Position numbers and translations under genes: made by a program. Below, piece after piece: positions 31,801 to 38,703 of a DNA stretch of 64,000 nucleotides. The stretch is from Bolinopsis microptera (Eukaryota > Ctenophora > Tentaculata > Lobata > Bolinopsidae). A model generated the notes under the pieces. That model searched no databases, was not told where the DNA came from, and saw only the letters and a program-made list of their open reading frames with translations. The stretch spans positions 558,001 to 622,000 of the forward strand of contig NC_087078.1 in assembly GCF_026151205.1 (NCBI RefSeq), in the 5' to 3' direction. Numbering within the stretch: the stretch's first letter is position 1; every line of letters begins with the position of its first letter.

Positions 31801-32762
31801 ATGTTCTCTAGAGAATACATCCCGAGAATTAAGGACAAATGTAAAACTGTAAAACTGTAAAACATCCTTAACAGCCTTCATACCTGGCAGCCTGGCAGCC
31901 TGAATATAATACCTGGCATTGGGAGACGACGTGTTCCTCTCCTTCAGGATTCTCAGATTCGTAGATATTGATAGTTGAGTTTCCTCCGGGATTAGTGGTT
32001 ATTCTGAGGAGAGGAGCACTGTCACGTGACATGTCACGGGGCATGTCACGTGACATGTTGTTAGTTTCTCGTTTAGGTGAACTTGTCACTACCTCGTGGC
32101 ACAAAAGGGGCATTTTTGTGCGGAAATCAATTTTCGGAAATCAATCAAACGAAGTCGAGTTTGTCAATAAAAGTAAAATAGAACTGATGGTTATAGTAAC
32201 CGTGGTGGTATAAGTACTTGTGTGGATTGTTATCATTAAATGTTGGAACAGGAGATGGTGTGCCAGCGATTAGTAATCAGTAATACTGATTAGTATAATA
32301 TTGATAATGATATTTTGTTTTTATCAGACTACAATCCAGCGCTTAGGAACATGTTGTGTTGGGGTTACCAGGTAACCAGGACTATTGAGGTTATTATTAT
32401 TTATTCAGATCTGAATTAGCTACCAAACTATGAAATTTGAGGCCATATTTATGATTCCCAATATTGATCCTCACAATCACTTGAATGGAATTCAATTTCA
32501 AGCTCTTGATAACGTGATATTACCAAAAACAAGCATAAATCTTAATTCGGTATAACAAAAAACGGGTTTCTTTGTCCGAGAATGTATTATAAAACTGATG
32601 TATTCATAGTGTGTGCTGTAAACTTACTTTATGGAAGAAGTGGCCCGTAGTGTGTGCTGTAAACTTACTTTATGGAAGAAGTGGCCCGTAGTGTGTGCTG
32701 TAAACTTACTTTATGGAAGAAGTGGCCCGTCCGCCGAACCCAGAAGTCTTCCTCTCGTCCAT
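10792..32762 (-). CDS. Jupiter/JPT (HN1)-like microtubule-associated protein, four exons
   Basis: Exons on the minus strand: 32762-32710, 32003-31913, 11494-11420 and 10983-10792. All introns are GT-AG and the phases match (2, 0, 0), giving 136 residues, close to the usual size of about 150. Exon 1 (MDERKTSGFGGRATSSIK) and exon 2 (ITTNPGGNSTINIYESE) form the N-terminal arginine/lysine-then-PGG-S motif. Exon 3 has RNKSNIFGEE, the N-x-S-x-IFG motif of the family. Exon 4 opens LERNKSVVFEDED and ends KIQNPPGGRSSVTFG, the second PPGG-SS-x-FG motif, at the stop. Jupiter proteins are small, disordered and bind microtubules in flies; in vertebrates they are called JPT1/JPT2. Intron 2 is 20.4 kb and holds nested retroelements. 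The donor of exon 3 (GTAGCT) is weak. No cDNA supports the model. Confidence 0.82.
11013..11133. repeat. 21-bp repeat and copied acceptor edge of JPT-like exon 4
   Basis: The sequence around the exon 4 acceptor (CACTGACTTGTTCCGCTCCA then GCTGTAG on the plus strand, 10963-10989) recurs at 11107-11133 with one change in the core. Between the two lie four copies of the 21-bp motif CTATGGTAACTAGTAGTGTA. The outer copy could act as a second acceptor but has no exon body behind it. Confidence 0.8.
11376..11397. repeat. Run of 22 C
   Basis: An uninterrupted C run. On the gene strand it is a G run starting 23 nt after the end of JPT-like exon 3. Its true length may be uncertain because such runs are hard to sequence. 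Confidence 0.9.
11560..12524 (+). repeat. 5' LTR of the LARD-like element
   Basis: Starts TGTACGCAGTGAATATTCTG and ends GGTGACTGCTTACA. The same 965 bp occur at 30071-31035. Contains a small hairpin CTATC-GAAG-GATAG near 12098. Confidence 0.92.
12526..12545 (+). other. Primer-binding site of the LARD-like element
   Basis: One base after the LTR comes TGGCGCGAACGGTAGGATCC. The TGG matches a tRNA CCA end and the following bases can be laid out as discriminator, seven-base acceptor strand and five-base T-stem strand. The tRNA cannot be named from this alone. Confidence 0.6.
12546..14349 (+). other. Non-coding interior of the LARD-like element, left part
   Basis: Purine-rich and repetitive. Near 13375-13510 a segment with AAGTCATGGAGTGACTGTGT is present three times. 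At 13950-14130 a 48-bp unit with GGAGACATGGTGGGGGCGAT repeats about three times. Short open frames here follow the repeats. Confidence 0.6.
15203..15705 (+). CDS. Small charged frames inside the LARD-like element
   Basis: 15203-15532 encodes 109 residues: an acidic serine-rich first half (DTESSTGYDSDSSTEISSAD) and a lysine/glutamate-rich helical second half. Three bases later, 15535-15705 in another frame encodes 56 residues, MLEDSRTITEGRLQRRIDIL and on, again coiled-coil-like. Neither has a known domain. They could be the eroded remains of a gag-like protein or chance frames in purine-rich DNA. Identical copies are at 20189-20691. Confidence 0.3.
16020..16992 (-). repeat. Ty3/gypsy LTR, extra copy from the tandem duplication
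   Basis: Same 973 bp as 21006-21978 and 28501-29473. It keeps the same flank (ending AACG at 16016-16019) as the 3' LTR of the full element, which shows it arose by duplication rather than by separate insertion. Confidence 0.92.
16118..16578 (-). repeat. Hairpin array inside the LTR (AGTGTG loops)
   Basis: Four tandem 104-bp units plus flanks hold fourteen short hairpins. Each 104-bp unit has three with unrelated stems: AGTAAGG/CCTTACT, GTATCAGA/TCYGATAC and (A)GAGA/TCTC(T). All enclose AGTGTG (once AGCGTG). The first hairpin is GGGA/TCCC with AGTATG and the last GTGAGA/TCTCAC with AGTGTG. The same array is in the other two LTR copies, at 21104-21564 and 28599-29059. Confidence 0.85.
17630..19337 (-). 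pseudogene. Truncated Ty3/gypsy pol (integrase end) in the duplicated unit
   Basis: Matches the last 560 or so codons of the intact pol at 22616-24323, covering the integrase and the C-terminal tail. It is cut off at the duplication junction at 19337. The frame stays open about 16 codons into LARD sequence, so a hybrid N-terminus appears. It lacks protease, reverse transcriptase and RNase H and cannot be functional alone. Confidence 0.88.
21006..21978 (-). repeat. 3' LTR of the Ty3/gypsy element
   Basis: On the element strand it starts TGTAGTAAAGTAGG and ends CGTTTACAACA. It carries the fourteen-hairpin array (21104-21564) and a separate imperfect 14-bp inverted repeat (GTACTCACGCGTGA at 21709-21722 with TCACGCATGAGTAC at 21730-21743). 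A modest polypurine-like stretch (TTGGGGTGATA, element strand) lies just before it. Confidence 0.92.
21979..22615 (-). other. Untranslated segment between pol and the 3' LTR
   Basis: 637 bp with no meaningful open frame. No envelope-like gene is present. The duplicated unit has the same segment at 16993-17629. Confidence 0.7.
22616..27226 (-). CDS. Ty3/gypsy Pol polyprotein (protease, RT, RNase H, integrase)
   Basis: The frame is -1 relative to gag and open from the slippery site at 27226 to the stop at 22616, about 1535 codons. The aspartic protease site LDSGSG (about 27090-27073) lies before the first possible internal start, so translation must enter by frameshift. The reverse transcriptase has FDMAASFHQI and the catalytic FLDD. 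RNase H has VDAS, an E in KLEFESL and ITDCKS. An acidic linker follows. Integrase has the HHCC zinc finger (HHSTLTSCH, CEKC) and a D,D(35)E triad: IIVDHIV, IIVDNHPG and the E of TGKAERS, with exactly 35 residues between the last two. The tail ends RYGLRNRESLRPPDYY. All catalytic residues are in place. Confidence 0.93.
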   Translation of the reverse strand, partial: REYGWRVHGTSQPSQLGTNYNRVDKIVSKKELLAKGSCKGVPVHVFLDSGSGVSLVSPGFINRIGLVDKVQNSKAALTSFSNNTITVLGQISLDLRIGEVVSARHVFIVTNMLDVEFLVGLDFLEANKLSIDFGSSKLFKENGQSCTLSEKPRDIPHVKKIRCKDTVIIPPRTVQFISGKIPQTFVNYQGITEPYEKTMLATGVLMAPSIVYTDKRWVPIRCINVSNEPMTIYKGSMLGFLRPATESGGVQGVKMVHSNMRANNSHPAPAGFHSVAGERVSKWTKNELFDALKLQKIQVEMSDSETQRLKDVLWKYRSCFAYDKDDFGCCNMFNAHIDLKRDSVPSWTPERKVPYNLEHKMDDLMDNMINTGVVEPLTTESNWNSPIFLVAKSSPGTYRVVADLRGVNKQCLADKYDLPNINHVLDKIGGDCIFSTFDMAASFHQIPYDEASKPITAFSYKGRRYNFARMIMGHCSSSSIFTRMVYRLLEHSPSIEHLLYFLDDLLLGSKDVHSHIERLERMLKQLMSANLKLTPNKTELMRTEVRYVGITLSTEGIRINDDRIEAIKKIEPPRTVKETQKVLGFFGYNRKFVRRYAELSEPLYALLQKGRKFVWTSECQKSFEDLKIAISSSPTLCFPEVHDPHDSYEVTVDASIHGLAATLTQMIDGQRRTVGYFSKAVPRHKREWGQTKLEFESLCASLKHWAVYLRGAKTFKVITDCKSLLHLDTIFKANPTMIRRLQELAAFNFTMHHIEGVRNISDFLSRYGMKPSTVEISTQTEEAEMFRVKSITPICVDTNSVKENTSSPLCDGSKTQSEKKKENILPPVCDDSTTISEVEIPSDLQLLFEGEYESVVDFKIQKVEEVECYCALQEMPVNEKKLSEEEIEEFQISAVTEDVDVEPKRKKICDEQDKDQILKVVKDWIIAGEKPKIQTNRTPAMLVSLWKQFNLLKISQDGLLMRAWVNVRHPDQKRDLIVVPENLVEGIMKLHHSTLTSCHPGAEISVDLCRRNFYWPKMVEDFKEYIAACEKCGAIKQPQRYLKAPLRHMLFHSFNDCIIVDHIVPESEGRTPRGYRYILTITDAWSNYVVAIPVKTQTAKENIEQIVRRWTLIHGIPKEIIVDNHPGYSADYFKAVWQYFECKVTHGTSYKARSTGKAERSNKRINQALRAAIPEGKERCWDIYLGYCVMALNSLKNRHTGYSSNRLVFGRETNTPITLLVDNDLKTEIPSKKSKGAYEMYTLMKRTLRKVRENADTDFLYSKHQHDRNILGPYFKAGDLCYVLINCPQHKYSIRWRGPLLVKKVINDHLYVVQITPETDKVTNISKMKHFARNKHNKIKYPLAVTHSGAQTALPVTHSGAQTASSDTHTGELNNDDSDEDEQFATIHHPQRRKRQSLHPDKTLDPVIAAPDMSSTPVQPPPVRTTTREIERLPASPISIRTTPPTELNEEETDRRSGSLEEQESRNSTGAFVSFETSDEGTVQLDAEEQSHQEIPEPEPRYGLRNRESLRPPDYYSDNQSSTIRRVINNLAGIFQ
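27178..28473 (-). CDS. Ty3/gypsy Gag
   Basis: 431 residues from an ATG only 27 bases after the LTR. The N-terminal third is helical and coiled-coil-like; the middle matches a retrotransposon capsid in length and charge. Near the C-terminus two CCHC zinc knuckles are present: CYNCNQPGHMARFC and CNICHRTNHHTSQC, both C-x2-C-x4-H-x4-C. These bind the element RNA. The protein ends HPSRLN. The final 18 codons overlap the pol frame. Expected role: the particle shell that packages the RNA. Confidence 0.9.
   Translation of the reverse strand: MSSTLLSELEASVKAIAELDEQISSLIKQSKDGQDTSQDVKEININLGELVVKITTAKVEHTNIERQIAQYNSEHQQYLQSDNKRTNADNKQEIVSPQEFQEHSFLHDVPSVHVQSKAQIAKPPKFKVGQDICIFLDRFEQYMIISGDSYVNNLDLRLLNLVEDDKMYRKFKSILNTIKSANILSVTKFTAAIRAVLYPDAESRTLRDAMYKLRQNPDENVEDFALRIETEAAKAFSPLEHTLKNEACLSALGNGLHSVEVRRKLKESELKLFDVATRLAIKHEHILISTQDHGDLEPVSQLQSSFDVLRIDGPDQPRVPHTNYRTVQNHNQNNSRRSERPMICYNCNQPGHMARFCRSIRSDQYRSEQDVRSCNICHRTNHHTSQCWSRNQNRYSRNSGANTYSQFNNNQRSSLNGNTAGEFTVHPSRLN
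27187..27219 (-). promoter_or_regulatory. Frameshift-stimulating stem-loop
   Basis: Six bases after the slippery heptamer, ACGGCTGG (27219-27212) can pair perfectly with CCAGCCGT (27194-27187) around a 17-base loop. The loop bases GGTAC could pair with GTACT just downstream of the stem to form a pseudoknot. This is the usual geometry of a -1 frameshift stimulator. Confidence 0.75.
27226..27232 (-). promoter_or_regulatory. -1 ribosomal frameshift slippery site TTTAAAC
   Basis: The heptamer is in the right phase: gag codons read ..T TTA AAC, and slipping back one base gives TTT AAA and then the pol frame. It lies 48 bases before the gag stop, inside the gag-pol overlap. Confidence 0.85.
28481..28498 (-). 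other. Primer-binding site of the Ty3/gypsy element
   Basis: Two bases after the 5' LTR comes TGGAGGGCCACGGAAAGT on the element strand; TGG fits a tRNA CCA end. It nearly abuts the gag start at 28473, so the leader is unusually short. Confidence 0.6.
28501..29473 (-). repeat. 5' LTR of the Ty3/gypsy element
   Basis: 973 bp, matching 21006-21978. Hairpin array at 28599-29059. The element promoter must lie here, but I cannot fix a transcription start. Confidence 0.92.
29478..30070 (+). other. Non-coding interior of the LARD-like element, right part
   Basis: Continues the purine-rich repeats (GATATCCTGGACGGAGACAC units) that the Ty3/gypsy insertion interrupted at 21005, then becomes AT-rich. 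No coding frame is supported. Confidence 0.6.
30071..31035 (+). repeat. 3' LTR of the LARD-like element
   Basis: Same 965 bp as 11560-12524, followed by the AAAT target duplication. Confidence 0.92.
31040..31912. other. JPT-like intron 2, part outside the retroelement
   Basis: Only a short AAAC microsatellite (about 31670-31702) is notable. The intron donor lies at 31912-31911 (GTATTA, minus strand). Confidence 0.5.
32607..32729. repeat. 41-bp repeat triplicating the JPT-like exon 1 donor
   Basis: Three 41-bp units. On the gene strand each holds the end of exon 1 (GCCACTTCTTCCATAAA), the donor GTAAGT and the acceptor-like TTTACAG. Donors lie at 32709, 32668 and 32627. Only the one next to the unique exon body keeps the frame: reading through it gives AAG TAA. 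Confidence 0.88.
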
Positions 32763-33767
32763 TCCAACATTGAAAGCCATTATACGGTCAACTTGTCTGC
32801 TAACATCAATATTAATAGCATTAGTCATAATAGTAATACAGTAATACAGGTGGGGCAGTTTATTATTAGTCATAATGGCATTAGTCGCGAAAATGTTGCC
32901 GTCAAAGGCTCAAAATTACAATAAAATGTAACAAAAAGCTAAAGATTATCGGCCAGCTTATAAATATACTCTAAGTTATGTAAAATATGCAGATTATGGT
33001 GCCGATCACATACTTATGGGATTGAGAAACGGTCCCTGTGCAATGTGCATTGTTCTGGACTAAGGAGAACGAGATGGACTGTGTAGTCATGTAGTGGCGA
33101 ACGGCGATCGGGGACAAAAGAAAATCGCAATTATTTTGCCCAAAAATCGCGATACCGTGATTTTAACAGACTATGCATAAGACTATAATATATAAAATTT
33201 GTCGCAAATAATTGGAAATATCGCGATCCCGCACATGCCGCGATTTCCTTTTTCCCTGACGTCGATCGAGTAATCTCGGCCTTAATCTCGCTAGTACTAA
33301 AAAATGCTTTGTGCTCTCTGTGACCAGAAGTGTTGTTGTTCTTTTGGGACAGCAAATTTTAAGAAATAAAATAAAGCCTCCAACCTTATATGTTACTTGC
33401 AGTTTGATCAAAATATTAATAAATATGGCAGATATGCGACAAGGTTAACAAAACTGTTAAACAGTCAGTTTGACTCAATAAATACCTTTTAAAATGTTCA
33501 TTATCAGCCAAACTATAGCTCACTAACGACTTTAATCCAACTTCTTGGCAGAGTTTCCGCAAGCAATCGTAGGTAAAATGCACAAAGTTATTTGCTTCTT
33601 TTAAGTCAAATTATGGACAAAATCAAACATTTTTCCTGCGGCGAATGTTCCTCAATCTCAAAGCATTGAAAAAATCAGGAACATTTTAAATCCAGAACGC
33701 CAAACCAGTACATCTCTAAATTATAGAGATCTTGAAAAGTACGTTAGAAAGGTGGATACTGGATATC
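32763..33767. other. Upstream of the JPT-like gene; no gene recognised
   Basis: AT-rich. The start codon's upstream side should hold the promoter but no TATA or initiator stands out. Short ATAGTAAT-type repeats occur near 32820-32880. Confidence 0.4.
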
Positions 33768-34850
33768 TATTATCTAGACAGAGTGAGCCCTGGCTAGCAG
33801 TAAGCACGAACTGACAACATTGTTTAGGTAACCAGGTAACCAGGTAACCAGGTCACCAGGTAACCAGGTTACCAAGTTACCAGGTTACCGGGTAACCAGG
33901 TTACCGGCCACCGGGTTACCAGGTTACCGGGTAACCAGGACCAGGTAACCAGGTAACCAGGTAACCAGGTAACCAGGTAACCAGGTAACCAGGTAACCAG
34001 GTAACCAGGTAACCAGGTAACCAGGTAACCAGGTAACCAGGTAACCAGGTAACCAGGTAACCAGGTAACCAGGTTTTATCTAGACAGAGTGAGCCCTGGC
34101 TAGCAGTTAGCACGAACTGACAACATTGTTTAGGTAACCAGGTAACCAGGTAACCAGGTAACCAGGTAACCAGGTAACCAGGTAACCAGGTAACCAGGTA
34201 ACCAGGTAACCAGGTAACCAGGTAATCAGGTAACCAGGTAACCAGGTAACCAGGTAACCAGGTAACCAGGTATTATCTAGACAGAGTGAGCCCTGGCTAG
34301 CAGTAAGCACGAACTGACAACATTGTTTAGGTAACCAGGTAACCAGGTAACCAGGTAACCAGGTCACCAGGTAACCAGGTTACCAAGTTACCAGGTTACC
34401 GGGTAACCAGGTTACCGGCCACCGGGTTACCAGGTTACCGGGTAACCAGGACCAGGTAACCAGGTAACCAGGTAACCAGGTAACCAGGTAACCAGGTAAC
34501 CAGGTAACCAGGTAACCAGGTAACCAGGTAACCAGGTAACCAGGTAACCAGGTTTTATCTAGACAGAGTGAGCCCTGGCTAGCAGTTAGCACGAACTGAC
34601 AACATTGTTTAGGTAACCAGGTAACCAGGTAACCAGGTAACCAGGTAACCAGGTAACCAGGTAACCAGGTAACCAGGTAACCAGGTAACCAGGTAACCAG
34701 GTAACCAGGTAACCAGGTAACCAGGTAACCAGGTAACCAGGTAACCAGGTAACCAGGTAACCAGGTAACCAGGTAACCAGGTAACCAGGTATTATCTAGA
34801 CAGAGTGAGCCCTGGCTAGCAGTTAGCACGAACTGACAACATTATTTAAC
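33768..34850. repeat. Higher-order satellite of GGTAACCA
   Basis: Four long runs of the 8-bp unit GGTAACCA, two of them with the same internal variants (GGTCACC, GGTTACC, GGCCACC), are separated by five copies of a spacer of about 60 bp (TATCTAGACAGAGTGAGCCC and on). Two spacer variants (GTAAGCACG, GTTAGCACG) occur. Long open frames through it follow the repeat. Confidence 0.92.
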
Positions 34851-35055
34851 CAGACTGGAATTGACAAGAGGAGCCCGAACTGTGTCGTACAGTGGCCTAC
34901 TTTTAATACAAACATAATTACATGTAATTATTTGAATTACGTGTAATTTTCACAAAACATAGACTTGTCTACTGATTACTCACACAGAACGTAAAACTAT
35001 ATACAACGTCTGGGTTAGTCAACCAAATCTGTCTGAGAACAAGTAACAACGCCTT
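34851..35055. other. Short unique stretch between satellites
   Basis: Contains a small inverted repeat (TAATTACATGTAATTA) near 34915. No gene. Confidence 0.4.
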
Positions 35056-36204
35056 AAACTCACAAAGTTCATAACTCAGACTCACAAAGTTCATAACTCA
35101 GACTCACAAAGTTCACAACTCAGACTCACAAAGTTTATAACTCAGACCCATAAAGTTCATAACTCAGACTCATAAAGTTCATAACTCAGACTCAGAAAGT
35201 TCACAACTCAGACTCACAAAGTTCACAACTCAGACTCACAAAGTTCACAACTCAGACTCATAAAGTTCACAACTCAGACTCATAAAGTTCATAACTCAGA
35301 CTCATAAAGTTCATAACTCAGACTCACAAAGTTCACAACTCAGACTCAGAAAGTTCATAACTCAGACTCACAAAGTTCATAACTCAGACTCACAAAGTTC
35401 ATAACTCAGACTCACAAAGTTCATAAATCAGACTCACAAAGTTCATAACTCAGACTCATAAAGTTCATAACTCAGACTCATAAAGTTCATAACTCAGACT
35501 CATAAAGTTCATAACTCAGACCCATAAAGTTCATAACTCAGACTCACAAAGTTCACAACTCAGACTCATAAAGTTCATAACTCAGACTCACAAAGTTCAC
35601 AACTCAGACTCACAAAGTTCATAACTCAGACACAGAAAGTTCACAACTCAGACTCATAAAGTTCACAACTCAGACTCACAAAGTTCACAACTCAGACTCA
35701 TAAAGTTCATAACTCAGACTAATAAAGTTCACAACTCAGACTCACAAAGTTCATAACTCAGACTCACAAAGTTCACAACTCAGACTCACAAAGTTCACAA
35801 CTCAGACTCACAAAGTTCATAACTCAGACTCACAAAGTTCATAACTCAGACACATAAAGTTCACAACTCAGACTCATAAAGTTCACAACTCAGACTCATA
35901 AAGTTCATAACTCAGACACATAAAGTTCACAAGTCAGACTCATAAAGTTCACTACTCAGACTCACAAAGTTCATAACTCAGACTCATAAAGTTCACAACT
36001 CAGACTCATAAAGTTCATAACTCAGACTCATAAAGTTCATAACTCAGACTCATAAAGTTCATAACTCAGACTCATAAAGTTCATAACTCAGACTCACAAA
36101 GTTCACAACTCAGACTCACAAAGTTCATAACTCAGACTCACCAAGTTCATAACTCAGACTCACAAAGTTCATAACTCAGACCCATAAAGTTCACAACTCA
36201 GACC
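35056..36204. repeat. 21-bp satellite (ACTCACAAAGTTCATA-type)
   Basis: About 54 copies of CTCACAAAGTTCATAACTCA plus GA, with variation mainly at the CACAAA/CATAAA and CATAAC/CACAAC positions. Confidence 0.93.
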
Positions 36205-36650
36205 GAGCTTTAACTCGACGCAGTCACTGTTATGATTTAACAGCGTTTGCGGACATGCTATAAACTTCATTTTAACATATTGTGATAGGTCATTAAATGT
36301 GGAATATGATCTGAAAAGATGACGCAAAACAGATTCAAAATGACGAAGTCAACAAGCAATTTGTATACCTCGTTAACAAAATTGATTGGGTGATCATATC
36401 ACTGATGTTAGCGTACACTACGACATCGTAATTGGGCATACTGATTATTGCACAATCACCACTAAAACTTTACTTTAAATACTACTATATAATACTGATA
36501 TTCTAATAATAAATTAGAAGCATGTCAAGCCGAAGTAAGTTCTTACTTAGCACGTTCTATTCAAGCTAAAAACATTTAAAGATGTTCGTGATATTCCAAA
36601 GCAAACAAAAAGTAAAGAAACAGGCAAAACAGAGAAACATTTAAACTGCT

Positions 36651-36652
<2 letters not shown>
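36205..36652. other. No gene recognised
   Basis: AT-rich spacer between two arrays with nothing supported. Confidence 0.35.
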
Positions 36653-36699
<47 letters not shown>

Positions 36700-36748
36700 C
36701 GCGTGAGAGAGAGAAGAGGGCGTGAGAGAGAGAGGAGAGAGAGCGAGA

Positions 36749-36812
<64 letters not shown>

Positions 36813-36890
36813 AGGAGAGAGAGAGAGAGGAGCGGAGAGAGAGCGAAGAGAGAGACGAGAGGAGGAGAGGAGAGAGAGAGAGAGAGAGTC
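36653..36890. repeat. GA-rich microsatellite
   Basis: A GA dinucleotide run with interruptions. Open frames on both strands (Arg-Glu or Ser-Leu rich) are by-products. Confidence 0.93.
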
Positions 36891-37077
36891 TGCAGACTAG
36901 CAAACAGTGTGTACAATTGATGACAGACAAAGTAAGAGTTAAACAATTTCGTAAATGTACCCGCTATACAACAACAAGTCATTCCTACACCCCTGCAAGT
37001 CACACTTAACGAAAGGGAGCTGACGTTTACTCTTTAACAGGCTCTAGTAAGTTCAATGTGTAAAATACCTGCTGAAT

Positions 37078-37312
37078 ATATCTGGACAACTTGCCGAACA
37101 TATCTGGACAACTTGCCGAACATGTCTGGACAACTTGCCGAACATGTCTGGACAACTTGCCGAATATATTTGGACAACTTGCCGAACATGTCTGGACAAC
37201 TTGCCGAACATGTCTCATATCTGGACAACTTGCCGAACATGTCTGGACAACTTGCTTCAACTAATCATGTGGGCAACTTGCTTTAACTAATCGTGTGGAC
37301 AACTTGCTGCGG
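37078..37312. repeat. 22-bp tandem repeat
   Basis: Units of CTGGACAACTTGCCGAACAT with two more bases, about eight full copies and several degenerate ones at the right end. Confidence 0.88.
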
Positions 37313-37439
37313 GCAGCCTAGAAGTTGACAGATCTAAGTAGAAGGTTATATTGATTGTACACTACAACTATATTAATTGTAAACCTACAACTGCAGAAGT
37401 AGTGAAAGGTTTGCTAGAGTAACACCTGCAACTACAGTA

Positions 37440-37780
37440 CTAATAGTAATGCAGCTTTAGTTACAGTTGCAAGAATCATTACAACACTTGCTCTGCTGTA
37501 CTGCTGCCAAGAAATTACAGAGTGTACTTGACCAGATTCAAATACTGATAGAGACGAATCAAAAGCCGTTCAAGTCATTGCTCGAAGATCTGTAGCATTA
37601 CTACTTCCAGCCAGCAGGTGAGCTGCTTGCGGAGTTGTCGAGCAGGAACATTAAATACCGATCTCTCTTATCTAACATTTACTGTCGGACCAGCTATAAC
37701 TAACGACGTTAAACCACGTGTGTACAAGTGCGAATTAAAAGGTACTGAGTACTATAATGACACTCCGCTTAAATATCTTT
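37440..37780 (+). CDS. Possible short exons of an unrecognised gene
   Basis: After an acceptor-like TTACAG at about 37465, a frame reads LQESLQHLLCC then AAKKLQSVLDQIQILIE and ends at a stop near 37595. After CGAGCAG near 37647 another frame reads TLNTDLSYLTFTVGPAITND and ends near 37782. Both look protein-like, but frames of 40-45 codons are common by chance here and no family is recognised. Low confidence. Confidence 0.2.
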
Positions 37781-37795
37781 GAGAAATGTCCGGCT

Positions 37796-38052
37796 CACTT
37801 CTGCAGTCCTCGATTACAGATTAAATACCACAAGTCGCTACTGCTTGCGAATCTCTCTCCTGGACTGAGTTGAAATGCAGGTGAGTTGCTTACGGAGGTG
37901 AGCATTACTACTTCCAGCAGGTGAGTTAAAATGTGGCCTAGAGAAAGAAGAAACACGACCTCTCTAATTCTTCCTTTTTTAGAAAGTCAAGAAGCGCTAG
38001 AATGTAGATAGAGTTGTGATCGATGGCATTGTATTGAGAAAGTGAAGGTACT
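37796..38052. other. No gene recognised
   Basis: Two CAGGTGAGT motifs occur (near 37868 and 37918) that look like donors, but the sequence before them is not convincingly coding. Confidence 0.3.
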
Positions 38053-38135
38053 TGGTAACCATGGTAACCAGGTAACCAGGTAACCAGGTAACCAGGTAAC
38101 CAGGTAACCAGGTAACCAGGTAACCAGGTAACCAA
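38053..38135. repeat. GGTAACCA short array
   Basis: About ten units of the same 8-bp repeat that forms the large array at 33.8-34.8 kb. Confidence 0.9.
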
Positions 38136-38565
38136 GTGAAGGTACTACTACTTCTCTAAAAATGTAGAATTGTAAGTGTAACCAGTTACGGAGCCATGAG
38201 TTATAAGTTATAGTAAACGCATACTGATATAGCGTAACTCTCTGCTAGTGCTATTCTCAGCTATAAGATCTTTACCCTCGATGCATGGTTATGAATTATT
38301 TTATCCAATTACAGCCTACAAAAGACTTGTTACAATATAAAGTCTTGCTCCGCGGTGTGGTTACCATGGTTACCAAGTACAGTTCGCCCTCTCGGTGTGG
38401 AATAATTATAGTCAATAGTACACGGTACAGTTCGCAAGTAAAAAGATCAGGGCACCAGTGCACTAGTACCGGCCGGTCCTTCTAGTTAATATTCATGAGG
38501 AAATAACAATACAACCGGCTCCTGGTGGGGGTTACCAAGGTTACCAAGTACATGATGGTTCCTAC

Positions 38566-38703
38566 ATCACACATCACACATCACACATCACACATCACAC
38601 ATCACACATCACACATCACACATCACACATCACACATCACACATCACACATCACACATCACACATCACACATCACACATCACACATCACACATCACACAT
38701 CAC
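38566..38703. repeat. 7-bp satellite (CACATCA)
   Basis: About 19 nearly perfect copies. Confidence 0.93.

Noticed and set aside
33085-33290. Imperfect inverted repeat around ATCGCGAT motifs as a MITE
   Set aside because: The arms match too loosely and no target duplication is visible, so I could not support an element.
33768-34850. CRISPR-like pattern of repeats and spacers
   Set aside because: The separating segments are copies of each other rather than unique spacers, the repeat is 8 bp, and the genome is animal.
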